Assembly (NCBI GenBank): GCA_947492525.1
Contig: CANLNQ010000011.1
Span: 124,001-188,000 of the forward strand
DNA from: an uncultured Granulosicoccus sp.
GTDB lineage: Bacteria > Pseudomonadota > Gammaproteobacteria > Granulosicoccales > Granulosicoccaceae
DNA: 64,000 nucleotides
Reading direction: 5' to 3'
The notes under the pieces were generated by a model. That model worked only from the letters and a program-made list of their open reading frames with translations. It had not been told where the DNA came from and did not search any database. The stretch's first letter is position 1. Each line of letters starts with the position of its first letter. Position numbers and translations under genes: made by a program. This document shows positions 37,611 through 46,717 of the stretch, piece after piece.

Positions 37611-37696
37611 TGGATGGCCACTGCAGTTGATGAAGCTGTTGGAATTACCAGCTAAAGTATACGACAATCTCCCCTTTGTTCTCATGGACTTTACCT

Positions 37697-38110
37697 ATGC
37701 GTAGCGCAGCCTGCCTGGCCGTCATGATGTTTCTCCTGTCAGCCTGTGGTGGAGACCCTTTCTGGTTGCCCAGAGCGCACAAGATCAGCATTCAGCAAGG
37801 CAACCTGCTCAATGAGCAACAGTTCGCGCAGATCGAGGTCGGCATGAACAGGCAGCAGGTCAGCAACCTGATCGGATCACCTGTCGAAAAGAACCCCTTC
37901 AGGGATGATCAGTGGAACTACGTGTACACCCGAGCGCCAGCAGGTTCCGCCGTCAAGGCTCGCCGTGCCACGATCATCTTCGAGAACGATGTGGTCGCTC
38001 GCATCGATACTGCGGATATGCAGGTGTCGGGAGAGCTGCCGGAACGACGCTATTTCTGGGAGAGAGTGGACAAGGCGGAGGACACCGTGCCCTATCAGGA
38101 AATCGACTGA
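37697..38110 (+). CDS. bamE: Outer membrane assembly lipoprotein BamE (SmpA/OmlA)
   Basis: 137 residues from the ATG at 37697. The lipoprotein signal is LAVMMFLLSAC (lipobox LSAC). The BamE fold shows in IEVGMNRQQVSNLIGSPV, DQWNYVYTR and the beta strand ATIIFENDVVARID. BamE is a small lipoprotein of the BAM complex that inserts beta-barrel proteins into the outer membrane. It is divergent from fur, the usual arrangement in gammaproteobacteria. Its last 16 bases overlap the convergent rnfH gene. Confidence 0.95.
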   Translation: MRSAACLAVMMFLLSACGGDPFWLPRAHKISIQQGNLLNEQQFAQIEVGMNRQQVSNLIGSPVEKNPFRDDQWNYVYTRAPAGSAVKARRATIIFENDVVARIDTADMQVSGELPERRYFWERVDKAEDTVPYQEID

Positions 38111-38523
38111 CGCGCACGCTGGCGGCGTAGCTCCATCGGGTCCTGCAGCAAGGGCCTGTACAGTTCGATTCTGTCTCCTGTCTGGCAAGGATAGTCATCA
38201 TCGACCTTTTCCGAGAAAACACCCAGAGGCGCCTGCATCGGATCGATGTCGACCTCGCAGCCTTGCGGGATCAGACCGGCAGCAAGCGCCAGCCGGACGG
38301 CCTCTCGTGCACACGTGCCCGGTCTGACATCCAGAATCTGCCGGTATTGCACTGACGGCATCGCCAGAATCACTTCAACGCTCAGAAGCTTATCTGCCAC
38401 ATCAGCCACATCAGCCACATCCGACGCATCCGACGCATCCGACGCATCCGACGCATCCGACGCATCCGACGCATCTGGCGCATCCGACACATCTGGCACA
38501 TCTGGCACATCTGGTCGATTCAT
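38095..38523 (-). CDS. rnfH: RnfH family ubiquitin-like protein with an Asp-Ala-Ser repeat leader
   Basis: The last ~97 residues are a normal RnfH/UPF0125 domain (LLSVEVILAMPSVQYRQIL, CEVDIDPMQAPLGVFSEKV, GDRIELYRPLLQDPMELRR). In front of it is a leader of ~45 residues built of three-residue units (PDV, DAS, VAD) encoded by a 9-bp array. The ATG at 38523 has a nearby AGGA. GTG codons inside the leader (VAD units) could give a normal-size protein instead, so the leader may or may not be translated. RnfH function is unsettled. Position beside ratA, smpB and bamE is the conserved one. Confidence 0.88.
   Translation of the reverse strand: MNRPDVPDVPDVSDAPDASDASDASDASDASDASDVADVADVADKLLSVEVILAMPSVQYRQILDVRPGTCAREAVRLALAAGLIPQGCEVDIDPMQAPLGVFSEKVDDDYPCQTGDRIELYRPLLQDPMELRRQRARQSIS
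38396..38516 (-). repeat. 9-bp minisatellite at the 5' end of rnfH
   Basis: About 13 units of 9 bp, in blocks: CACATCAGC-type units, six near-identical GCATCCGAC units, then CACATCTGG-type units (plus-strand sense). Each encodes a three-residue unit ending in Asp. Copy-number change keeps the frame but alters the leader or the distance to internal GTG starts. Confidence 0.92.
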
Positions 38524-38544
38524 GATCCTGTCTCTCGGCCTTGA

Positions 38545-38979
38545 TCAAGCCGGGTAGACGCTGTCGGCTCGCTTGACGAAGGCCGCAACCATCGTGTCAC
38601 AGATCTTCGAGAACGCAGGCCCCATCAATGCCGCGAACACGCGGCTCTTGAATTCGAAGTTCATTTCCAGCTCCACCCGGCATGCGTCATCGTCGATGGC
38701 CTTGAATCGCCAGACGCCACTGAGTCGCTTGAAAGGCCCTTCAACCAGCTGCATGGAGATGGACTGGTCCTCATCAAGGCGATTGCGCGTCGTGAATCGC
38801 GTGCCTCGCATGCGCTGATCCATGGTCAACGAGGCCAGCTGTTCAGTATCGTCCTGCTCGGCCACCGAGGCTGCCTGACACCAAGGCAGAAAGGCCGGAT
38901 AGGATTCGATATCGAGCACCAGCTGATACATCTGAGTGGCCGAATGGGAGACGAGTGCTGAACGAGCGATGGTTGGCAT
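38545..38979 (-). CDS. ratA: RatA-type START-domain protein (ribosome association toxin family)
   Basis: 144 residues with the family start [34 protein letters not shown] seen in pieces, a central [19 protein letters not shown] and the C-terminal helix [23 protein letters not shown]. The fold is a coenzyme Q-binding/polyketide cyclase START domain. The E. coli homologue RatA blocks 70S assembly, and the yeast/mitochondrial homologue Coq10 binds ubiquinone, so the cellular role is uncertain. It precedes rnfH by 21 bases on the same strand and is divergent from smpB, the conserved arrangement. Confidence 0.94.
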   Translation of the reverse strand: MPTIARSALVSHSATQMYQLVLDIESYPAFLPWCQAASVAEQDDTEQLASLTMDQRMRGTRFTTRNRLDEDQSISMQLVEGPFKRLSGVWRFKAIDDDACRVELEMNFEFKSRVFAALMGPAFSKICDTMVAAFVKRADSVYPA

Positions 38980-39036
38980 GACTATGTCGTTTATGTTCTG
39001 CCGCGCCGAAGCGCTTTCGGGCCGTATAATGGTCCC

Positions 39037-39519
39037 ATGGCGAAAAAGAATAAAGGCAACAAGATTTCAGGTGATGCACTCATTGCCAGAAACAAACGTG
39101 CGACCTACGACTACAAGATCGACGAAAAATTCGAGGCCGGCCTGGCGCTGCAGGGCTGGGAGGTCAAGAGTCTGCGCGAAGGTCGGGTACAGCTGGTGGA
39201 CGGGTATGTCCAGCTGGTACGCGGTGAAGCCTGGTTGTATGGTTGTAATATCAATCCCCTGAATTCCGCCTCTACCCATTATGTGGCAGAAAACCAGCGG
39301 CGTCGCAAACTATTGCTCAACCGCCGCGAACTGTCACGGCTGGTAGGCGCGGTAGAGCGCAAGGGATATACCATTGTCGCCATGTCCATGTACTGGAAAA
39401 ACGGCAAGGTCAAACTGGAAATCGGCATCGGCAAGGGCAAGAAGGAGTTCGACAAGCGTGCGTCCATCAAGGACCGCGATTGGCAGCGTGACAAGGCGCG
39501 GGTCGTGCGAACGCACTGA
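39037..39519 (+). CDS. smpB: SsrA-binding protein SmpB
   Basis: 160 residues. The oligonucleotide-binding fold shows in [36 protein letters not shown], and [17 protein letters not shown]. The C-terminal basic tail ([20 protein letters not shown]) is the part that enters the mRNA channel. It delivers tmRNA to stalled ribosomes for trans-translation. A tmRNA gene is not found next to it. A hairpin follows the stop codon. Confidence 0.97.
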   Translation: MAKKNKGNKISGDALIARNKRATYDYKIDEKFEAGLALQGWEVKSLREGRVQLVDGYVQLVRGEAWLYGCNINPLNSASTHYVAENQRRRKLLLNRRELSRLVGAVERKGYTIVAMSMYWKNGKVKLEIGIGKGKKEFDKRASIKDRDWQRDKARVVRTH

Positions 39520-39538
39520 TACCCGACGTAACGCCGCT

Positions 39539-39563
39539 CCCTGACCTGACGGATAAGTCAGGG
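39539..39563 (+). terminator. Hairpin between smpB and dnaQ
   Basis: CCCTGAC and GTCAGGG form a 7-bp stem with an 11-base loop; an alternative 6-bp stem CCTGAC/GTCAGG with a 6-base loop shares the right arm. It is followed by GCGTTTG. It lies between convergent smpB and dnaQ. Confidence 0.5.
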
Positions 39564-39576
39564 GCGTTTGTGCCGC

Positions 39577-40302
39577 TCAGTGTACCGTCAGCTTGTCCCA
39601 GGCGCAGCCATCATCCGCCTTGCGCAATTTGTCGAGCCACTGTTCATGTTCCGCCAGTTCTTCACCACTGGCGTTCACGACACGCAACTGACTGAGATCA
39701 AGACTGGCAGCAAGGTCCACCTTCACGCCCTGGCCTGCTACCTCCTGATCCAGCGACAGAGCAGTCTGTCCACCGGTCATCACCAGATAGACATCGGCAA
39801 GTATCTCGGAGTCCAGTAGTGCACCGTGCAATGTGCGGTGGCTGTTGTTGACGCCAAGCCGCTTGCATAGCGCGTCCAGAGAATTGCGCTGCCCGGGGAA
39901 CTGTTTGCGTGCCATGGCCAGTGAATCGGTCACGCGGCACACATCGGACAGCACCAGCGGTTCATCGCACAGGCGAAACTCATGCTCCAGGAAGCCCACG
40001 TCGAAATCGGCATTGTGGATGATGAGCTCGGCGCCGGAGAGATAGTCTCTGAGCTGCGCTGAAATTTCGGCGAATCGGGGTTTGTCGATCAGGAATTCGT
40101 TGCTGATCCCGTGAACGGCCATGGCCCCAGGATCAATTTCACGATCAGGCTGCAGATAGATGTGCAGATTGTTACCCGTCAGGCGACGTTCGCGCATTTC
40201 AACGCAACCGATCTCGATGATGCGATGACCGGTCTTCGGGTCCAGTCCCGTTGTTTCCGTGTCGAGGAATATTGCACGATTGATACTGCCTTTTGCGCTC
40301 AT
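39577..40302 (-). CDS. dnaQ: DNA polymerase III epsilon subunit (3'-5' exonuclease)
   Basis: 241 residues. The exonuclease motifs are ExoI IFLDTETTGLDPKTGHRIIEIG, ExoII LIIHNADFDVGFLEHE and ExoIII HGALLDSEILADVYL, so all catalytic acidic residues and the histidine are present. The C-terminal tail (~60 residues) binds the alpha subunit. It proofreads chromosomal replication. In related genomes it adjoins rnhA; here a 2.8-kb beta-helix/TSP3 gene lies between them. Confidence 0.96.
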   Translation of the reverse strand: MSAKGSINRAIFLDTETTGLDPKTGHRIIEIGCVEMRERRLTGNNLHIYLQPDREIDPGAMAVHGISNEFLIDKPRFAEISAQLRDYLSGAELIIHNADFDVGFLEHEFRLCDEPLVLSDVCRVTDSLAMARKQFPGQRNSLDALCKRLGVNNSHRTLHGALLDSEILADVYLVMTGGQTALSLDQEVAGQGVKVDLAASLDLSQLRVVNASGEELAEHEQWLDKLRKADDGCAWDKLTVH

Positions 40303-40556
40303 TTCGTCTGGATCCTGATTGCTTGCATTCTGTTGATCAGGCAGTACGACCCTGCCGTGCAGAACAGACGTGACGACGAAAACTACCGCCTGCCTACTCT
40401 GCTCATATGCGTGCCAGGCAATGCCGCCACGCGCACACTCGGCATCTTATCAACAGTACGTATCGATGAATACTCGATTCTACGATACAAATGACTGCTG
40501 AGCGAGGCAGGTTCCGGATAACGCTCGTGACGTCACCCGGAACCACTCTGCCTCAG

Positions 40557-43358
40557 CTACAGTGCAGCGCCTGCCCAGCCCCAGGCGTAACCGTAATTGT
40601 AGGCAGCACCTTTCAACCAATCACGACTTCGGTAACGATCACCCAGCCCCAGCGCGATCCTCGCCCGAGCTATTTTCCACTGACGACCGCCAGCCGCTTC
40701 TGCTTCCGAAATCCTGTTTTCTGCCAGCTCACGCAGGCTGTCCAGCAGAACGGTGGTGATTGCATCAAGCTCGGACCGCAATGTGGCATCGGTACGGCGA
40801 TAGTCCGCAATGCGCTCGATCTCGTTGATGGCCAGCCCCGCATAGACGAAGACCCGATTGCCACGCCTGGCGGACAGTTCATCATCCGTTGTCCAGCGAT
40901 TGCCTTGCAATGCCTGATCCAGTCGACTGGCAGCACCAGAGAGAATCCGTCGTGTCTGGCCACTGCTCGCAGCGATGACAGCGTCAAGAGCCTGTGCCGC
41001 TTGCACAACCTCGGCATTGATGGATGAGTCACCTGTATCAACCGGCTCATCACAGGCATCACCGATACCATCGCCATCCAGGTCTGTCTGGTTCTCGTTC
41101 GCCACCATCGGGCAATTGTCGTCACGGTCTTCGACGCCATCACCGTCAGAGTCACTGTTGTCGACATCATCACAGGCATCGCCGGCACCATCGCGATCCG
41201 AGTCTGTCTGGTTCTCGTTCGCCACCATAGGGCAATTGTCGTCACGGTCTTCGACGCCATCACCGTCAGAGTCACTGTTGTCGACATCATCACAGGCATC
41301 GCCGGCACCATCGCGATCCAGGTCTTCCTGCCCCTGATTCATCACCATCGGGCAATTGTCGTCACGGTCCTCGACGCCATCACCGTCAGAGTCACTATTG
41401 TCGACATCATCACAGGCGTCACCGGTACCATCGCGATCCAGGTCTTCCTGCCCCTGATTCATCACCATCGGGCAATTGTCGTCACGGTCTTCGACGCCAT
41501 CACCGTCAGAGTCACTGTTGTCGACATCATCACAAGCATCGCCGGCACCATCGCCATCTGCGTCTGCCTGGTCCTCGTTCGCCACCATCGGGCAATTGTC
41601 CTGATGGTTCTCGACCTTATCCCCATCAGAGTCGCCGTTGTCGACGGTATCGCAGGCATCACCGATGCCATCCAAGTCGCTATCCAGCTGCTCGGGGTTG
41701 GCATCGGTGCGACAATTATCCAGCGAGTCGTCAACACCGTCATCGTCCGCATCACCCGTCGGGATGGGGTCACAGACGTCTCCCAGACCATCATTATCCG
41801 AGTCGATCTGTCCGGGATTGGCGTCTATCGGGCAATTGTCCTCGAAGTTCTGCAGACCATCGCCATCTTCATCACGATTATCAATATCGTCGCAGGCATC
41901 ACCGAACTGATCACCGTCGATATTTTCCTGACCAGGATTGGAGTCTGCCGGGCAGTTATCGGCATTGTCCGGTATTCCGTCTTCATCGATGTCGAATGCA
42001 CTGAAATCCAGCTCGTAGGGACCCGCGTCGCAGTTCAGCCCAGTACCCACCCCGGCCGTACCGCTGAACCCATCCCTGCTACGATCGACACCACGCTGAT
42101 CAAGAGGATAACAGAACTGGTCATCTGCAGCGTCGATTGCCAGGGAGTCATCTGACAGAGCAAACGTCGGGGTTCGCCCACCGTTCTGCGCCAGCTCGCC
42201 GGAGAACAGCGTTCTGATATCGCTGACAAGGGTGGCACCTTCCTGCGTGGTACCGCAGGTCTCATCGTCAGCGAAAATGAAGTAGAAATTACTGTGCATC
42301 GTTGTGTCACCGCCGCCGATACTGGCGCAGTTCTCATCACCGTTATCGCCGAAGATATTGCTGACCAGAACCACGCCCTTTTCTTCCTGAAAAAAGGCCA
42401 GAACGCCATCGCCGCCACTGCCACCAGCCGCGTTGTTGTCTATCAAGGCGCTATAGGACAGGTTCAGCCCATAGCTCTCGAATCTTGCTCCACCGCCCGC
42501 CTCATAACCCTTGCTCTGCGAGTAAACGGCACCGCCACCGATACCGGCGCTGTTCCTGTGGAAGGTGCTGGTGGTAAGGTTCAGATCATCCTTGGCAGAG
42601 AATACCGCCCCGCCGAGCGTGGTCGCCGAATTGTCCTGAAAGAAGCTTTGCGCAACGAATGATTGCTCACGACTGGACACCGAATAATACAAGGCCCCAC
42701 CCGCATTGGCGCGGTTGTTGATGAAGCTGCTTTCCCGGATCTCTGCCGACTCTCGCTTGATGATGATCGCCCCGCCATTGCCTGCGGTACCCGGCACATC
42801 ACTGAGTGCAGTGTTGTTGATGAAGTCGCTGTCCCTGACAGTCAATCCGCCATCAGAGAGAATTGCCCCGCCCGAGCCATTACCCACGACCGCGTTGTCC
42901 AGGAAGCGTGAGTTTTCTACCAGAATCCACCAATTGGCAAGAATGGCTCCGCCACCCGTCGAATTCGATGAGACATCACCGACATCCACTCGTCCGTTGA
43001 GGAAGCTCATGTTTCGAAAGGACACCTGATTGTCGGCATCGGCGGTGACCGATGTGCCGTTGCGCGTCACTTCCACCAGCCGCGTCGGGGCAGAACCCTG
43101 CAATCGCTCCAGGGTGCCGTTTCGCAATTCCAGCTCATGGTCCTCAGGATTGATGACCAGCGCTTCATCCAGGATGAATGTCTGATCACCGAGGTCGATG
43201 ATGTCAGCCTGATCGTTGCCTGATGATTCCAGCAAGGCATTCCTCAAGGCGGCGACATCACCGGGTGTGAACGTCTCTGCTGACACGATGCTGCTACAGA
43301 GGCCGAGACACAGCACCCCCAACGTCGTCGGTCGGCGAATGGAGAGTCTTTTATTCAT
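40557..43358 (-). CDS. Large secreted beta-helix protein with thrombospondin type 3 repeats
   Basis: A 933-residue protein with a signal peptide (TLGVLCLGLCSSIVSA). Residues ~30-370 look like a right-handed beta-helix (repeated NN/G-rich turns such as FLDNAVVGNGSGGAILSDGG). It ends in a segment typical of choice-of-anchor Q proteins (LAQNGGRTPTFALSDDSLAIDAAD, then DQRGVDRSRDG and CDAGPYEL). Residues ~450-790 are thrombospondin type 3 repeats (DSDGDGVEDRDDNCPMV, GDACDDVDN) with regularly spaced Asp and Cys, expected to bind many Ca2+ ions. A helical C-terminal ~140 residues follows, unrecognised. It is probably a surface or matrix protein. It interrupts the conserved rnhA-dnaQ neighbourhood. 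Confidence 0.88.
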   Translation of the reverse strand: MNKRLSIRRPTTLGVLCLGLCSSIVSAETFTPGDVAALRNALLESSGNDQADIIDLGDQTFILDEALVINPEDHELELRNGTLERLQGSAPTRLVEVTRNGTSVTADADNQVSFRNMSFLNGRVDVGDVSSNSTGGGAILANWWILVENSRFLDNAVVGNGSGGAILSDGGLTVRDSDFINNTALSDVPGTAGNGGAIIIKRESAEIRESSFINNRANAGGALYYSVSSREQSFVAQSFFQDNSATTLGGAVFSAKDDLNLTTSTFHRNSAGIGGGAVYSQSKGYEAGGGARFESYGLNLSYSALIDNNAAGGSGGDGVLAFFQEEKGVVLVSNIFGDNGDENCASIGGGDTTMHSNFYFIFADDETCGTTQEGATLVSDIRTLFSGELAQNGGRTPTFALSDDSLAIDAADDQFCYPLDQRGVDRSRDGFSGTAGVGTGLNCDAGPYELDFSAFDIDEDGIPDNADNCPADSNPGQENIDGDQFGDACDDIDNRDEDGDGLQNFEDNCPIDANPGQIDSDNDGLGDVCDPIPTGDADDDGVDDSLDNCRTDANPEQLDSDLDGIGDACDTVDNGDSDGDKVENHQDNCPMVANEDQADADGDGAGDACDDVDNSDSDGDGVEDRDDNCPMVMNQGQEDLDRDGTGDACDDVDNSDSDGDGVEDRDDNCPMVMNQGQEDLDRDGAGDACDDVDNSDSDGDGVEDRDDNCPMVANENQTDSDRDGAGDACDDVDNSDSDGDGVEDRDDNCPMVANENQTDLDGDGIGDACDEPVDTGDSSINAEVVQAAQALDAVIAASSGQTRRILSGAASRLDQALQGNRWTTDDELSARRGNRVFVYAGLAINEIERIADYRRTDATLRSELDAITTVLLDSLRELAENRISEAEAAGGRQWKIARARIALGLGDRYRSRDWLKGAAYNYGYAWGWAGAAL
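41041..41640 (-). repeat. 120-bp tandem repeats encoding TSP3 units
   Basis: Five near-identical 120-bp units in a row, each encoding a ~40-residue Ca-binding TSP3 unit with one CP and one DACDD motif. More diverged copies of similar length continue to about 41960. The homogeneity of the five units indicates recent duplication or gene conversion. Confidence 0.92.
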
Positions 43359-43645
43359 GCGCTGCGCTCATAGCTGTCTAGAGGCGCGAACTATATAAGC
43401 AAACTACGGTCTGAGGCTTGCTGACACGGCTGGAACTATTGCCTTTTGTGGAGTGACTCTCACACTAACGTATTTTTACAATTGTTAGGTTGACAGCGCA
43501 GCGCTCGGCCGGTTGACAGGCATGCAGTATCGACAAGATGAAATCCGCGCCAGAACAGGCGTCAGATCCCGCTACTGCAGGAACTGTCATGGCAATGGCA
43601 ATTGCAATGGCAGACAGCTTGCCTGCGAAGTACCAGAGCTGACAC

Positions 43646-44077
43646 TCAGCGCGTCATTTCATCGATTCCACGATTGGCCAGATCGTCCACACGCTCATTC
43701 TCGGCGTGACCACTATGGCCTTTCACCCAGCGCCAGTCTATCTTGTGGTCTGCCGCCAGCCTGTCGATCTCACGCCACAGGTCGGCATTCTTGACTGGCT
43801 TGCCGGCCGAAGTCTTCCAGTTCTTGCGCTTCCAGCCCGAGATCCATTCAGTGATGCCTTTGCGCACATACTGCGAATCGGTGGTCAGTATCACTTCGCT
43901 GGGCCGTTTCAGTGCTTTCAGCGATTCGATGACCGCCGTCATTTCCATGCGGTTGTTGGTGGTATCGGGCTCGCCCCCCCATAACTCCTTCTCATGGTCT
44001 CCGGAGCGCAGCAAGGCCCCCCAGCCACCGGGCCCCGGATTGCCCCGACAGGCACCGTCAGTATAGATTTCGATCAT
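43646..44077 (-). CDS. rnhA: Ribonuclease HI
   Basis: 143 residues. The catalytic carboxylates are visible: Asp in [19 protein letters not shown], Glu in [13 protein letters not shown], Asp in ILTTDSQYV and the last Asp in [11 protein letters not shown]. The handle helix is [19 protein letters not shown]. It cuts the RNA strand of RNA-DNA hybrids. It follows the methyltransferase gene (137-base gap) in the same direction. Confidence 0.97.
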   Translation of the reverse strand: MIEIYTDGACRGNPGPGGWGALLRSGDHEKELWGGEPDTTNNRMEMTAVIESLKALKRPSEVILTTDSQYVRKGITEWISGWKRKNWKTSAGKPVKNADLWREIDRLAADHKIDWRWVKGHSGHAENERVDDLANRGIDEMTR

Positions 44078-44214
44078 TGCTCACTCGGTTGTTTCGACAG
44101 ATCGGCCTCAGGCATCAGGCCCGAACGCCCCAGTGCCGCCAGGCAGCCACCGATTGTAGCGCGTCAAAACGGATTTCTGACGAATAGGGGTATATCCATG
44201 CAAGAGACTATCTG

Positions 44215-45021
44215 TCAGCGTGTCCGACTGTCGATACGGGCAACCGTTGCCCTGCGCCGTGCCGGTGTCTTGTCGGCGGTACGCGCGAAACTTGCAGCCG
44301 CTATTCCGGGTCTTGTCCGACGCCACTGCCGCATCATCGTCATCGGCAAAGTCTGCTTGCGTGCTCGCATGATGTACAGCCCACCCAGCCCTCCAAGCCA
44401 TCGTTCAAGCCCGTCCATCCTGCCAAGCCTGCGCAGCACCCGCTCGCTGTTCACAGGCGGTCTGATGAACATCGCCGAACTGTCAAGCACCCGATAATCG
44501 AGAACCGACAGCCAATCGGATACCCGGTGCCGGGCATAGAAGCGACCATTCCAGGGTTCGCGACGCCGCCACCGAGTGAGCATATGCCGTGCGCCGAAAG
44601 TGCTGTAGGGGTTGAAGCCGATGATGATCAACTGACCATCTTCGGTCAGCACACGGTCTGCCTCGCGAAGTGCCTGATGCGGATTGTCACAGAAATCCAG
44701 TGTATGAAAGAACGCCACCGCCTTCATGGTGTCGGAGGCGATCGGCAGCGACAGCACATCCGCGTGAATATCCGCCTCATTACCCGGCGCATCCAGCATC
44801 AGCTGACGTTGCAGCCCTGCGCCAGCCAGCAGATGCAGTCCAGGTACCAGGTTGCCGATCTGAAGCCCCTGATAGCCGAATACATCACCCAAACGCTTAC
44901 TCAGTTCGCTTTCGAGGCGCATGGCGATGGACTGGCCGAGGCTGCTTGCGTACCATTGCGCAAGCGGCGCCTGCGCGTCCAGCCAGACGGGGCCCTGACG
45001 TACCGTTCGTGTACCTTTCAT
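44215..45021 (-). CDS. Class I SAM-dependent methyltransferase (rnhA-linked)
   Basis: About 268 residues from ATG 45021 (MKGTRTVRQGPVWLDAQ); an ATG at 45054 would overlap the divergent mltD start by 7 bases. The N-terminal region PLAQWYASSLGQSIAMRLE and the sequence YQGLQIGNLVPG, LPIASDTMKAVAFFHTLDF and DRVLTEDGQLIIIGFNPYS belong to the methyltransferase that sits between mltD/gloB and rnhA in gammaproteobacteria. The SAM motif is degenerate (QIGNL where GxGxG is expected). The substrate is unknown. The C-terminal ~45 residues are basic and low in conservation. Confidence 0.88.
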   Translation of the reverse strand: MKGTRTVRQGPVWLDAQAPLAQWYASSLGQSIAMRLESELSKRLGDVFGYQGLQIGNLVPGLHLLAGAGLQRQLMLDAPGNEADIHADVLSLPIASDTMKAVAFFHTLDFCDNPHQALREADRVLTEDGQLIIIGFNPYSTFGARHMLTRWRRREPWNGRFYARHRVSDWLSVLDYRVLDSSAMFIRPPVNSERVLRRLGRMDGLERWLGGLGGLYIMRARKQTLPMTMMRQWRRTRPGIAAASFARTADKTPARRRATVARIDSRTR

Positions 45022-45047
45022 AAGCAAACCGTTAAATCGTACTTTCG

Positions 45048-46538
45048 ATGGCATCAGACGATAATGGATACAGCGCAGCTTCGCCTGTATCACATGTTCA
45101 CGAATCCAGTATAGCGTTGCAGTGGCCGGTGGTCGTGGCTTTCCTGCTGACCATGCTGTTATCGACCGCGGCTCTTGCACAATCCAGCAGCGCGCCAGGC
45201 GGCGACCACACTGGCCTGCCGTTGCCACCTCTGGCCAACACAGCAGAGCTGGACAGGCTCATGTTGCGTGAGATCGGTGACGCTCAGATCTTCGATGCCA
45301 CCAGTCTCGGCGGCGCACCGGAACAGAGCTGTTGCCTGCAAGGTGGAGCCGGCAGTTCCGACGCCAGCCCGACCGGCCCGGCAGCAGGTACTGTGTGGCA
45401 GTTCGTGCAGCAATCCCGCCGGCTGCACATTCCGGACAAGGACTCGATTGCCAACTATCGTCAGCAATACCAGCGAGAAGCGCTCTGGATAAGCAAGATA
45501 TTGCAAAGAGCCACCCCCTTCGCCGGACATATCGTGGAATTGCTGGATGCCCGCTACATGCCCGTCGAGCTTGCTCTGCTTCCTGCGATCGAAAGCGGTT
45601 ATCAGCCTGATGTGCACAGCGCCGAGCAAGCTGCCGGCATCTGGCAGATAGTCCCGGCAACCGCCATGGAAATGGGCGTACAGCACAATTCCTGGTACGA
45701 CGGACGGTCGGACCTGATTGAATCGACACAAGCCGCCATCGAGTACCTGGGCTATCTGAATGCCGAATTTCATGGAGACTGGCTGCTGACCCTCGCCGCC
45801 TACAATGCAGGACCGGGCCGTGTCAGAACCGCCATCCGGCGCAATCGCAGTCGTGGCTTGTCGCAGGACTTCTGGTCCCTGTCACTGCCTCGTGAGACCC
45901 GCGAATACGTACCCAAATTCCTCGCTCTGGTCGCCATGATCCGCCACGACACCCCGCCGGGACTGGACATCCCACTGCTGCCACGTGGCAATGCCTTCGA
46001 GGTACTCGAATTCGAGCATCGTACGAGCCTGGACAAGATCGCAGCGCTCAGCGGCGTACCCGAACGCTCATTGTCGGATCTCAATGCGGCACTGATCCAT
46101 GGCGTGACTCCGCCGGATGGGCCTCATCACGTGTACGTTCGCAAGGATGACGCAGCACGCATCATCGCCGCGGTGACGAACCTGAGCCCTGGCGCACTCT
46201 ACACTTTGCCTGCTACCCATACCGTCGTGGCAGGCGACAGTATCAGCAGCATCGCCGCCACCTACAATCTGTCGCAGTCCGACCTCATGGCGATCAATGA
46301 ACTCGAAGGCTCTCTGATCCGAATCGGGCAGAAGCTTGCCGTCAGATTCCACGGTGATGAATCGGGTAGCAGTATCGAATACGTGGTGACCATCGGTGAC
46401 ACCTTGTCCGACATCGCCGAACAGTTTTCCGTCGGTCTTGACTACATCCGCAACGAGCAGGGGGAAGCGCTGCATGGCGATGTGATTCATCCGGGCGAGA
46501 AACTGTCGATTGTTCGCAAATCTGACCGGACAAGCTGA
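45048..46538 (+). CDS. mltD: Membrane-bound lytic murein transglycosylase D with two LysM domains
   Basis: A 496-residue protein. The signal sequence is VVVAFLLTMLLSTAALA; the ATG at 45048 gives a 20-residue leader, and a TTG at 45117 just before the hydrophobic core is an alternative. The SLT catalytic domain has the active-site Glu in ALLPAIESGYQPD, AAGIWQIVPATAMEMGV and LLTLAAYNAGPGRV. Two C-terminal LysM repeats follow (HTVVAGDSISSIAATYNL and YVVTIGDTLSDIAEQF). It cleaves peptidoglycan to 1,6-anhydromuropeptides. Divergent from the methyltransferase gene; gloB, found between them in Pseudomonas, is missing. Confidence 0.94.
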   Translation: MASDDNGYSAASPVSHVHESSIALQWPVVVAFLLTMLLSTAALAQSSSAPGGDHTGLPLPPLANTAELDRLMLREIGDAQIFDATSLGGAPEQSCCLQGGAGSSDASPTGPAAGTVWQFVQQSRRLHIPDKDSIANYRQQYQREALWISKILQRATPFAGHIVELLDARYMPVELALLPAIESGYQPDVHSAEQAAGIWQIVPATAMEMGVQHNSWYDGRSDLIESTQAAIEYLGYLNAEFHGDWLLTLAAYNAGPGRVRTAIRRNRSRGLSQDFWSLSLPRETREYVPKFLALVAMIRHDTPPGLDIPLLPRGNAFEVLEFEHRTSLDKIAALSGVPERSLSDLNAALIHGVTPPDGPHHVYVRKDDAARIIAAVTNLSPGALYTLPATHTVVAGDSISSIAATYNLSQSDLMAINELEGSLIRIGQKLAVRFHGDESGSSIEYVVTIGDTLSDIAEQFSVGLDYIRNEQGEALHGDVIHPGEKLSIVRKSDRTS

Positions 46539-46717
46539 ACCCGACGAAAACCCGAGTGGTAGTCAACAATGACATGACGCCCACTTGCGGCGCGCGACGT
46601 ATCATAATTAATGCTAGTTGACGTAACTGGGCCGAATGAGAATAATCATTGTCTCTCGCCCACCAATCACCGTACTTTCGCCGGCATTCGGCCTATAGAG
46701 ATCATCAGGGATATTCA

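Noticed and set aside
39520-39576. tmRNA gene next to smpB
   Set aside because: The gap is only 57 bases and holds just a hairpin; no tmRNA ends are seen.
41024-42155. Plus-strand frames opposite the TSP3 repeats
   Set aside because: Shadows of the 120-bp periodic gene; translations are low-complexity without recognisable domains.
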